The position numbers were made by a program, and so were the translations under genes. Source: an uncultured Flavihumibacter sp. (GTDB taxonomy: Bacteria; Bacteroidota; Bacteroidia; Chitinophagales; Chitinophagaceae). Taken from it: DNA of 11,853 bases. Below are positions 1 to 6,705 of the stretch, piece after piece. The stretch is from contig CAMLPA010000060.1 in NCBI GenBank assembly GCA_946481605.1, positions 1 through 11,853 of the forward strand, read 5' to 3'. The first letter of the stretch is position 1. The number at the start of each line of letters is the position of its first letter. The notes below the pieces were generated by a model, which saw only the letters and a program-made list of their open reading frames with translations, made no database searches and was not told the origin of the DNA.

Positions 1-213
1 GCATGGGGCGCGTTGCTGGGTGCGGGACTTATGTGCGGCGCACTGCTGGCGCACTTTACTTTATTGGGCATAGCGGTAATGGGCGACGGCGGACTGCTTT
101 TTATTTATGCGTGTAGTGTATTGTCCGCCTGTACCGCTTTACTCGCGCTGGTGAAAATCAACAATCCGGCGATGCTTTTTTTCCGTAGATTTATTCAGAA
201 CAAATCAGTGTAA
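1..213 (+). CDS. C-terminal part of a small membrane protein, DoxX-like (5' truncated)
   Basis: The reading frame is open from the first base of the window, so only the last 70 residues are visible and the true start lies outside. The fragment is strongly hydrophobic with two likely membrane spans. The first is rich in Gly, Ala and Leu and holds an LLAHFTLLGI stretch; the second follows GDGGLLF. A short basic tail (FFRRFIQNKSV) then probably faces the cytoplasm. The pattern of a small-residue helix, an A-H-x-T segment, a DGG turn and a final helix ending in arginines resembles the C-terminal half of DoxX-family membrane proteins. That assignment is from memory of the family, not from a search. 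No catalytic motif is visible. The next gene starts 14 bp downstream on the same strand, so co-transcription is possible. Confidence 0.5.
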   Translation, partial: AWGALLGAGLMCGALLAHFTLLGIAVMGDGGLLFIYACSVLSACTALLALVKINNPAMLFFRRFIQNKSV

Positions 214-227
214 AACTTCTATTCTAT

Positions 228-731
228 ATGACCGGTATTCAACATGCCCTTAACCTTGTATTCCATCAACTTCACCATCTCCTGCAACATTTACCAGCCC
301 ATCATTACAAACAAGCCTGTCATACTTTAATGGGCGCTTCCATCGGGCAACACACCAGGCATATCCTCGAAATGATGCAATGCCTTGCGGAAGGATACAT
401 CTCAGGCACGGTGAATTATGAAAACAGGAAACGCGACCTCCTGCTGGAAACCTGTATTCTAACTGCAAAAAATACATTGGTAAAAATAGAGACCGGCCTG
501 CCTTCACAAGATAAAGCCATACTGCTGGAAGTGCGCTACCATCCCGATAGCCGGGAACATACGGTGATCCAGACGAATTATTTCCGGGAACTGATTTACA
601 ATATTGAACATGCCATCCACCACATGGCACAGATCAGAACCGGAGTGCAGGAAGTCGCCCCCATTGAATTGCCCTCCTCTTTCGGTGTGGCCTCTTCCAC
701 CATAAAATACCGTGAGCAATGTGCACAGTAA
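228..731 (+). CDS. DinB-like four-helix bundle protein
   Basis: A 167-residue soluble protein with no signal peptide and largely helical composition. Features typical of the DinB/YfiT-like superfamily are an early helix rich in His, an SIGQHTRHILE segment (H42, H45) and a late helix IEHAIHHMAQIR (H128, H131, H132). The spaced histidines are likely divalent-metal ligands, as in other DinB-like proteins. An NYENRKRD segment (residues 63-70) and a C-terminal FGVASSTIKYRE segment are also present. In low-GC Gram-positives, members act as thiol-dependent (for example bacillithiol) transferases; the substrate here is unknown. The start at 228 gives the complete family length, although no Shine-Dalgarno sequence precedes it, which is usual in Bacteroidota. 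The last 13 bp overlap the start of the next gene, suggesting translational coupling. Confidence 0.75.
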   Translation: MTGIQHALNLVFHQLHHLLQHLPAHHYKQACHTLMGASIGQHTRHILEMMQCLAEGYISGTVNYENRKRDLLLETCILTAKNTLVKIETGLPSQDKAILLEVRYHPDSREHTVIQTNYFRELIYNIEHAIHHMAQIRTGVQEVAPIELPSSFGVASSTIKYREQCAQ

Positions 732-1456
732 CTTTTGTTCCGGGAACCAACGGTGTTTTACTGGGTTCAAGCAGGGATGAAAACACCGAACGAACACCCG
801 CTTTACCACCGCAATGGTATGGTTCAGCCGGCAAACGATTATTTTATCCCAAAGATCCCAAAGGCGGCGGCACCTGGATCGCGATGGGTGAGAACGGCCA
901 CACCGGTATATTGCTGAATGGCGCGTTCATTAAACATCAACACCGACCACCTTATTCCCGGAGCCGGGGCACCATTCTCCCCACCCTATTGCCGGAGGAT
1001 GATCCTGTGCTGGCTTTCAACCATCTTTCACTCGAAGGCGTAGAACCTTTCACCATAATTTTATATGGGAACAACACATTGTTTGAGTGCAGGTGGGATG
1101 AAAAGGTCCGGCATATCCGTGAACTGGATACGGCAACTGCACATATCTGGTCCTCGGCCACGCTGTATGATGAAACGATGGCATCGGAGCGGCGAAGCTG
1201 GTTCAATACCTGGCTCGCGGCGCACCCCATGCCTTCAGTGGATGAACTGAACGAATTCCATCTTACCGGAGGCATCCATGCAGATTCGGCTTACGCCATC
1301 CGTATGCAACGGGAAAGTAACATGCGCACGGTAAGCGTTACTATTGTAGCCATCACCTCCGCTTCCGCATCTATGCGATATACTGACCTGCTGAACGAAG
1401 CGCAGACGGAACTCAGCTCCCCTCCCTTACCGGCTGCGGCTTCCGCGGACGTATAA
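719..1456 (+). CDS. NRDE / TANGO2-family protein
   Basis: A 245-residue protein of the NRDE family (transport and Golgi organisation 2 homologues). The N-terminus MCTVTFVPGT is characteristic: Cys2 directly after the initiator Met could become an N-terminal nucleophile, as in related Ntn-hydrolase folds, though activity has not been established for this family as far as I know. The family-naming motif is present as S-R-D-E-N (residues 18-22), with Ser replacing the first Asn. Other family-like blocks are GGGTWIAMGENG (49-60), SRG (82-84) and RTVSVTIV (203-210). The start at 719 is fixed by the MCT motif even though it lies inside the upstream reading frame. The last 44 bp overlap the convergent NADH dehydrogenase gene, and the Pro/Ala-rich C-terminal tail is encoded within that overlap. 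The product is probably cytosolic, with unknown cellular function, although animal TANGO2 has been linked to haem and lipid handling. Confidence 0.85.
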   Translation: MCTVTFVPGTNGVLLGSSRDENTERTPALPPQWYGSAGKRLFYPKDPKGGGTWIAMGENGHTGILLNGAFIKHQHRPPYSRSRGTILPTLLPEDDPVLAFNHLSLEGVEPFTIILYGNNTLFECRWDEKVRHIRELDTATAHIWSSATLYDETMASERRSWFNTWLAAHPMPSVDELNEFHLTGGIHADSAYAIRMQRESNMRTVSVTIVAITSASASMRYTDLLNEAQTELSSPPLPAAASADV

Positions 1457-2693
1457 TCAGCCTGAGTGTGGGGTCATTTGTAATGAACGACCAGAACCAG
1501 TTATAGGCCAGTTTTGCTTTGTTCCGGTAACCGGCAATGGGAATGATGTGGATGAACAGCCATACGAACCACGCGAATATACCTTTGAAGAAGGCTTTCG
1601 GCAGGTCCACCACAGCTTTGAATTTGGAGATAATGGCCATACTGCCTTTATCGTTGTAGACGAACGGTTTGGTTTGTCCGCCTTTTTCCATGGCCGTGAG
1701 GTTCTTTGCGAGCAGAACACCCTGCTGGATGGCTACCTGCGCCAGTTGCGGGTGTCCGTTAGGGAAAGCGGGATCGGAAGTTTGAAAACACAGGTCACCG
1801 AGAGCGAAAACATTTTGTGTGCCTTTCACCCGGTTCAGTTCGTCTACCAAAACCCGTCGTCCCCTGCCAATATTTTCTGCTGGCAAACCGGGTACTTCCC
1901 TGGCGATCACCCCTGAGGCCCAGATGAGCGTTGGTGTGGGAATGGTGCGCCCGTCGGCCAGTATCACTTCACCATTGGTATAATCTTTTACAGGCGTATT
2001 AAGGATGATGTTCACGCCCAGTTCCTGCAATACTTTATAAGCTTCTTCCTGCGATTTTTTACTCATAGGCCCCAGCAACGCCTTTCCGGCATCTACCAGG
2101 TAAATATTGGAATGTATTCCACGAATTTCGGGGTAATCTTTAGCGCCCACGTTCCTTCCCATTTCCGCCAGCATACCCGCCAGTTCCACCCCGGTGGGGC
2201 CGCCTCCGGCAATCACTACATTCAGCGCTTTCTCCCTTTCTTTCAGATCGCTGATGCGTGTGGCCTTTTCGATATTAAGCAGCAGACAGTTGCGCAGGTG
2301 GAGCGCATCATCGATGGTTTTCATCGGCAATGCTCCTTTCTGCACATTCTCCATTCCGAAATAATTGGTTTCCGTGCCCAGGGCAAGCACCAGGTAATAG
2401 TAGGAGATATTGCCTGTTTCCGTTTCAATGTAATTCCCGGCAGTATCCACCCGCAGCAGACTGCCCAGGTGGAAGCGAAGGTTGTTCTTGTGCTGGAACA
2501 TCTTACGGAAGGGATAACTGATGTTGGAAGGCTCGATAAAGGCCGTGGCCACCTGGTAAATGAGCGGAGGAAAGAAATGGTAGTTGTTTTTGTCTACCAT
2601 CAGCACGTCAAAATACGGGTTATCCGTCAGTTTTTTAGCGAGATTAAGCCCTGCAAAACCACCACCCACAATTACCACTTTCTTCTTTGCCAT
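1413..2693 (-). CDS. ndh: Type II NADH:quinone oxidoreductase (NDH-2)
   Basis: A 426-residue flavoprotein that transfers electrons from NADH to quinone without pumping protons, at the inner face of the cytoplasmic membrane. It has two Rossmann dinucleotide sites: VVIVGGGFAGLNLAKKL (residues 6-22) for FAD and VVIAGGGPTGVELAG (159-173) for NADH. The FAD-closing motif FALGD lies at 296-300, and the quinone-site motif HPQLAQVAIQQG at 314-325 has the AQxAxQ pattern of NDH-2. The C-terminus carries a hydrophobic, aromatic segment (about 367-390) that fits the usual membrane anchor, followed by a basic tail. Length and domain order are normal for the family. The start at 2693 gives the first beta strand directly after a short lysine run. 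Its 3' end overlaps the convergent NRDE gene by 44 bp. The upstream peptidase gene ends 131 bp before this start, with a weak stem-loop in the gap. Confidence 0.95.
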   Translation of the reverse strand: MAKKKVVIVGGGFAGLNLAKKLTDNPYFDVLMVDKNNYHFFPPLIYQVATAFIEPSNISYPFRKMFQHKNNLRFHLGSLLRVDTAGNYIETETGNISYYYLVLALGTETNYFGMENVQKGALPMKTIDDALHLRNCLLLNIEKATRISDLKEREKALNVVIAGGGPTGVELAGMLAEMGRNVGAKDYPEIRGIHSNIYLVDAGKALLGPMSKKSQEEAYKVLQELGVNIILNTPVKDYTNGEVILADGRTIPTPTLIWASGVIAREVPGLPAENIGRGRRVLVDELNRVKGTQNVFALGDLCFQTSDPAFPNGHPQLAQVAIQQGVLLAKNLTAMEKGGQTKPFVYNDKGSMAIISKFKAVVDLPKAFFKGIFAWFVWLFIHIIPIAGYRNKAKLAYNWFWSFITNDPTLRLIIRPRKPQPVREGS

Positions 2694-2753
2694 ATCTGTT
2701 GATTTTAGGAATGAACTTTCAAAAACCGTTCTACCGGCTTTGTTGGGGGATAT

Positions 2754-2783
2754 GTAAAGGTAGGGTGGGTTTCAGGGAAAAAC
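2754..2783 (-). promoter_or_regulatory. Possible promoter of the NADH dehydrogenase gene
   Basis: On the - strand TACCTTTAC (2754-2762) resembles the Bacteroidota -7 box TAnnTTTG, and a GTTTTT (2778-2783) lies 15 nt upstream in the -33 region. The leader would be about 50 nt. The -33 half is poor, so this is a weak call from pattern alone. Confidence 0.25.
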
Positions 2784-2808
2784 GACACACAATTTGGTGA
2801 TTTTGTGT
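2778..2808 (-). terminator. Weak stem-loop with T-tract after the astacin gene
   Basis: Read on the - strand, ACACAA pairs with TTGTGT across a 10-nt loop (2787-2808). GTCG and then five T residues (2778-2782) follow. It starts 16 nt after the peptidase stop codon, where an intrinsic terminator would be expected. The 6-bp AT-rich stem and the short T-tract make it weak. Being symmetric, it could instead be an operator for the downstream NADH dehydrogenase gene. Confidence 0.35.
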
Positions 2809-2824
2809 AGCATTTTACTACGGG

Positions 2825-3754
2825 TCAGGGGCTGGTGCGCAGGAACTCGAGGTACTGGTTAAAAAAAGGCGAAACAGGTTCTCCGGTCGCGGCGGCCCGC
2901 ACAATATCTTCTACTTTCGCCAGGCTTTCGGCCCTTACCGCGGCTACTTTTTTAGGTGCAAAAGGGTATGCTTTCGCCGCCATTTTTTTATCGTTTGCAG
3001 AGAGTTTATTGTTGGGCGCGATAAAGCAGGGCGAAGCCTTTCCCTTTACGAACATCCAGGCGGGGAAGGAATAGTGCATCACCGATTTCCGGTCGTGAGG
3101 GGAATAGGTAAGTCCGCCACCGGGCATCTCTTTCATATTATGGTTCACGGTAGCCTTCGACCAGTTATTGGGCGGACCACCCAGGTATTTGTAAAGTTTG
3201 GGCCAATCGAAAGCACATTCCGCCTCCGGCGACTGGTGTTCGTGGTGAAAACCGAGTGCATGGCCGAATTCATGCAATACGGTCGCCTCCCAGCCATCGG
3301 GAAGCGCTTTGTCGAAGCCCTCATAATTCATAGTAATCTCGCCTTTCGGGGCAATGTCCTCATCTTTGGAATCGGTGCCTATCAGGGACCAATACCCGTT
3401 GTAGGAGAACCCGATCCTGATATGGGAGGTGTCATTCTTTCGCCACTTCCGGTACTGCTTTGTTTGTTTATTGTACCCGAAGTCAAACTGAATATTGGCG
3501 TGCGCGCTCCACAAGGCTGCTACTGTCGCGATCTTTTTGTGGAGTGCAGGGTCGCCTCCTTTGAAACTCACTTTTAATACGCCGGGCTGCCAGAGCTTGA
3601 GGTCCTCGAATACCAATTCAACTGCATGTCCACCAGGGAAAGACGGCGCATTCCTGAGTCGGGCGGCATCGCGCTGCTCCATGCGCGCCTTCATGAAGTC
3701 CGGATACCCTTCCATAACGGGTACCACTTCGTGGTTGCGGGTTTGTTTTGCCAT
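2825..3754 (-). CDS. Astacin-like (M12A) zinc metallopeptidase
   Basis: A 309-residue predicted zinc endopeptidase. The catalytic motif HEFGHALGFHHEH (from residue 161) fits HExxHxxGxxHE: H161, H165 and H171 bind zinc, E162 is the general base and E172 is the astacin family Glu. The Met-turn SVMHY (224-228) supplies M226 and the astacin Tyr ligand Y228. The catalytic domain spans roughly residues 45-265. The ~40 N-terminal residues are charged and the ~45 C-terminal residues appear helical. No signal peptide is visible from this start, which is unusual for a family that is mostly secreted. The frame stays open upstream to 3970, but that would run into the divergent rhamnosidase gene and adds nothing family-like. 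A start at 3796 would add 14 residues with only a poor hydrophobic stretch. I chose 3754, which leaves room for a promoter. Confidence 0.85.
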   Translation of the reverse strand: MAKQTRNHEVVPVMEGYPDFMKARMEQRDAARLRNAPSFPGGHAVELVFEDLKLWQPGVLKVSFKGGDPALHKKIATVAALWSAHANIQFDFGYNKQTKQYRKWRKNDTSHIRIGFSYNGYWSLIGTDSKDEDIAPKGEITMNYEGFDKALPDGWEATVLHEFGHALGFHHEHQSPEAECAFDWPKLYKYLGGPPNNWSKATVNHNMKEMPGGGLTYSPHDRKSVMHYSFPAWMFVKGKASPCFIAPNNKLSANDKKMAAKAYPFAPKKVAAVRAESLAKVEDIVRAAATGEPVSPFFNQYLEFLRTSP

Positions 3755-3808
3755 AGCAATGATTTTTAAGGATGCTACCAACCGCTTAACCAGCATTGTG
3801 AATGCATT

Positions 3809-3836
3809 GTAAATGTAAGACCATTTACCGGCACAA
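3809..3836 (-). promoter_or_regulatory. Possible promoter of the astacin-like peptidase
   Basis: On the - strand a TTG (3834-3836) is followed after 16 nt by TACATTTAC (3809-3817), which is close to the Bacteroidota TTTG / TAnnTTTG pair. Transcription would begin near 3802, giving a ~45-nt leader before the chosen start at 3754 and making an ATG at 3796 unlikely. No equally good match was found for the divergent rhamnosidase gene in the same gap. Confidence 0.3.
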
Positions 3837-3869
3837 TTCATAACTTGGGTAATACCTCCACTGATTTTT

Positions 3870-6542
3870 ATGAAGAAGAACAGCTTCCTGATTTTCCTGC
3901 TCCTGGTTTCCTTTACGTTAACGGCGCAACAAGTACCCCTGTTCACGTTGCAATGCGAACACCTTTCCAACCCTATTGGCCTTGATGCATCCCGGCCCCG
4001 GCTGCAGTGGTCCGTAAATACACCGGCACGGCAACAAACGCATTACAGGATTATGGTGGATACCGACTCCGCGAAACTTGCAAAAGGTTCCGCAAACTGT
4101 TGGAACTCTGGAAAAACAGCTTCCGCGCAAACACTGGTCACCTACCAGGGAAAAAAACTGGATCCGCTCACCCGGTATTTCTGGAAAGTGCATGTATGGA
4201 CCGATCCCGGGAAAAGCCCGGTTTCCTCCCCCATTGCTTCTTTCGAAACGGGCATGATGGAAGCAAAAAACTGGCAGGGCGTATGGATTGCTGATGGCCT
4301 GGATATGGACTTCAAACCCGCCCCTTATTTCCGAAAATCCTTCCAGACCAGTAAAAAAATACAATCTGCCCGTGTTTATATCGTGGCAGCAGGGTTATTT
4401 GAACTCTCGCTGAACGGTGAAAAAACGGGTACCCAACGGCTTGATCCGATGTACACCCGTTTTGATAAACGCAACCTGTACGTCACCTTTGATGTTACCC
4501 CGCAAATAAAACCAGGCAACAACAGCATCGGCGTTATCCTTGGCAACGGCTGGTACAACCACCAAAGTACGGCTGTCTGGAACTTTCACAAAGCAGGCTG
4601 GCGCGCAAGACCCTCCTTCTGCCTTAACCTGCGCATTCAATATACAGACGGCAGCGTGGAAACCATCGCAACCGATACATCATGGAAAACCGCCACGGGC
4701 GCCATCACCTTCAACAGTATTTATACCGCTGAACATTACGATGCAAGACTGGAACAGAAAGGATGGAACACGCCGCAATTCAATGATACCCGCTGGCAAA
4801 GGGCCATTCTTTCCAAACCGCCTTCCACGCACATCACGGCGCAAGCGCTCCACCCCATTCGTGATGTGGAAACAATTCGGCCCATCTCCATGAACCGCAT
4901 CAACGACTCCATCGCCGTATTCAACCTGGGCAGAAACATTTCCGGCGTAAGCAGCATAAAGGTAACAGGACCAGCAGGAACGATCATCCGGTTGAAACAC
5001 GGCGAAAGGCTTCTTCCCAATGGAAGAGTCGATCTCTCCAATATTGATGTACACTACCGCCCCCAAGGAAACGATGATCCCTTCCAGACCGATATCTTCA
5101 TCCTTTCCGGCCAGGGCGAAGAACATTTCAAGCCCCGCTTCAACTACAAAGGATTTCAATATGTGGAAGTACAAAGTTCTCAACCGGTAAGCCTTTCCAA
5201 AGAAAGTATTACCGGATATTTTATGCACAGCGATGTCCCTTCCACCGGTCGTATCCATTCCTCCAATCCAACACTTAATAAAATCTGGGAAGCCACCAAT
5301 AATGCTTATCTATCCAATCTTTTCGGCTACCCGACTGATTGTCCGCAACGGGAAAAGAATGGCTGGACCGGCGACGCGCATATTGCTGTAGAAACCGGAC
5401 TGTACAGCTACGACGCCTTTACCATCTACGAAAAATGGATGGCCGATCACCGCGACGAACAACAACCCAACGGCGTACTGCCCTCCATCATCCCCACCTG
5501 GGGCGGATGGGGTTACGAATGGGGAAACGGTCCCGACTGGACCAGCACCATCGCCATCATCCCCTGGAACCTGTATCTTTTTTACGGTAATGCACAACCG
5601 CTGAAAGATTGCTATCCCAACATTAAAAAATATGTAGACCACATCAACGAAATAAGTCCTTCCGGACTCACCGACTGGGGACTGGGCGACTGGGTGCCCG
5701 TAAAATCCGTTTCTCCCAAAGAACTGACGTCTTCGATCTACTATTTCGTGGATGCCACCATTCTTTCCGAAGCCGCAAAGCTAATAGGTAACAATAACGA
5801 TCATGCGAAGTATAAATCACTGGCTCAAAAAATCCGGAACGCCATCAACACCAAATACCTGGATTCCGCCAAAGGCATTTACGGCAGCGGCTTACAAACC
5901 GAACTGAGCGCACCGCTCTGCTGGGGCATTGTGCCCGATGCGCTCCGCGCCAAAGTAGCCGCCAACCTCCACCAGCGCGTAGCAGCAGATGGCTACGCCC
6001 TGGACGTGGGCATTCTCGGCGCCAAAGCCATCCTGAACGCACTCAGCGAAAACGGTTATGCCAATACCGCTTACCAACTCGCTTCCCGGGAAACCTATCC
6101 CTCCTGGGGATGGTGGGTGAAAAACGGTGCCACTACACTCTATGAAAACTGGGACATCAACGCGAAGTCGGATATTTCGCTGAACCATATCATGTTCGGG
6201 GAAATAGGCGCATGGCTGTACAAAGGACCCGGCGGCATTAAACCCGACCCCGCCCAACCCGGTTTTAAAAACGTATTGCTGCAACCTCATTTCGTAGACG
6301 GGCTGGAAAGCTTTGAAGCAAGCCACTGCGGGCCTTATGGTGAAATCGTTTCTTCCTGGCGGAAAGAAAAAAACAAGATCATCTACAATGTAATAATTCC
6401 TTTCAACAGCACGGCTACTTTACGATTGCCCGCAGGGATGACCTTGAAAACCATTAAAGGATTTGCACCGGAACCAAATGGAACTGCGTTTCATCTTTAT
6501 GCTGGTGCATATATTTTTGAGCTTAGCAGCGTGTCGCAATAA
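3870..6542 (+). CDS. Secreted GH78 alpha-L-rhamnosidase
   Basis: An 890-residue protein that should release terminal alpha-L-rhamnose from plant pectin side chains, glycosides or microbial polysaccharides. An N-terminal signal peptide (MKK, then a hydrophobic run, with cleavage likely after A19 before QQ) points to export to the periplasm or outside. After an Ig-like domain (about 25-130) come the rhamnosidase N-terminal beta-sandwich (about 135-320), a second sandwich (330-450), the (alpha/alpha)6 catalytic barrel (450-790) and a C-terminal sandwich (795-890). The DCPQREKNGWTGD motif (490-502) places the likely general acid at E495. GATTLYENWD (753-762) places the likely general base at E759, as in inverting GH78 enzymes. 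Length and order are normal. The gene is convergent with the beta-glucan locus, so it need not belong to it. The ATG gives a perfect signal peptide. Confidence 0.93.
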   Translation: MKKNSFLIFLLLVSFTLTAQQVPLFTLQCEHLSNPIGLDASRPRLQWSVNTPARQQTHYRIMVDTDSAKLAKGSANCWNSGKTASAQTLVTYQGKKLDPLTRYFWKVHVWTDPGKSPVSSPIASFETGMMEAKNWQGVWIADGLDMDFKPAPYFRKSFQTSKKIQSARVYIVAAGLFELSLNGEKTGTQRLDPMYTRFDKRNLYVTFDVTPQIKPGNNSIGVILGNGWYNHQSTAVWNFHKAGWRARPSFCLNLRIQYTDGSVETIATDTSWKTATGAITFNSIYTAEHYDARLEQKGWNTPQFNDTRWQRAILSKPPSTHITAQALHPIRDVETIRPISMNRINDSIAVFNLGRNISGVSSIKVTGPAGTIIRLKHGERLLPNGRVDLSNIDVHYRPQGNDDPFQTDIFILSGQGEEHFKPRFNYKGFQYVEVQSSQPVSLSKESITGYFMHSDVPSTGRIHSSNPTLNKIWEATNNAYLSNLFGYPTDCPQREKNGWTGDAHIAVETGLYSYDAFTIYEKWMADHRDEQQPNGVLPSIIPTWGGWGYEWGNGPDWTSTIAIIPWNLYLFYGNAQPLKDCYPNIKKYVDHINEISPSGLTDWGLGDWVPVKSVSPKELTSSIYYFVDATILSEAAKLIGNNNDHAKYKSLAQKIRNAINTKYLDSAKGIYGSGLQTELSAPLCWGIVPDALRAKVAANLHQRVAADGYALDVGILGAKAILNALSENGYANTAYQLASRETYPSWGWWVKNGATTLYENWDINAKSDISLNHIMFGEIGAWLYKGPGGIKPDPAQPGFKNVLLQPHFVDGLESFEASHCGPYGEIVSSWRKEKNKIIYNVIIPFNSTATLRLPAGMTLKTIKGFAPEPNGTAFHLYAGAYIFELSSVSQ

Positions 6543-6583
6543 CGTTGCGTCGTAGCGTTGCGAAGTATGAAGCAATCGCGAGA
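6541..6583 (-). repeat. REP-like hairpin element, copy 1 (inverted relative to the copies at 10501 and 10591)
   Basis: This 43-bp stretch matches the reverse complement of 10591-10633 at 42 of 43 positions; the single difference is T6553. It contains an imperfect hairpin, GCGTTGC (6555-6561) with GCAATCGC (6572-6579), having one bulged T and a 10-nt loop. It begins inside the stop codon of the rhamnosidase gene (TAA at 6540-6542). Confidence 0.85.
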
Positions 6584-6593
6584 GATTTTTTTT
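6555..6593 (+). terminator. Candidate intrinsic terminator of the GH78 gene, formed by repeat copy 1
   Basis: A 7-bp stem with one bulge (6555-6561 with 6572-6579) and a 10-nt loop is followed after 6 nt by eight T residues (6586-6593), 12 nt past the rhamnosidase stop. The spacer between stem and T-tract is longer than ideal. The paired copy at 10591 has an A-rich tract in this orientation, so the T-tract here is specific to this site. Confidence 0.45.
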
Positions 6594-6641
6594 CGCGCAA
6601 AGACGCAAGGTAGCAAGGACGCCTGCTTCGTGCCTCGCAGG
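6594..6641 (+). repeat. REP-like hairpin element, copy 2
   Basis: A GCAAAGACGCAAGG-type lead is followed by a perfect 5-bp hairpin, CCTGC (6622-6626) with GCAGG (6637-6641), around the loop TTCGTGCCTC. The lead segment 6602-6622 matches 10532-10552 at 18 of 21 positions. The loop is the family loop, but the stem bases differ from the other copies while still pairing. The rest of the gap to 6705 shows nothing recognisable. Confidence 0.65.
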
Positions 6642-6705
6642 AACGGTTGAGGTGCTGCTTGTTGTAGGAGATTATTTCTTGTTTGAGATTGGGCAACGAA
6701 GGTGA

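Noticed and set aside
2112..2702. A 196-codon + strand open frame opposite the NADH dehydrogenase gene
   Set aside because: It is antisense to conserved FAD- and NADH-binding motifs and shows no family features of its own.
3755..3970. A longer N-terminus for the astacin-like peptidase
   Set aside because: It would overlap 101 bp of the divergent rhamnosidase gene, including its signal peptide region, and adds no family-like sequence.
3870..6542. Rhamnosidase as a member of the beta-glucan locus
   Set aside because: It is on the opposite strand, has its own signal and terminator candidate, and cleaves a different sugar; adjacency alone is not enough.
6420..6608. A short - strand open frame that shares an SRLLHTSQR peptide with a + strand frame at 10509-10736
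   Set aside because: The shared peptide is just the translation of repeat copies 1 and 4; neither frame has gene features.
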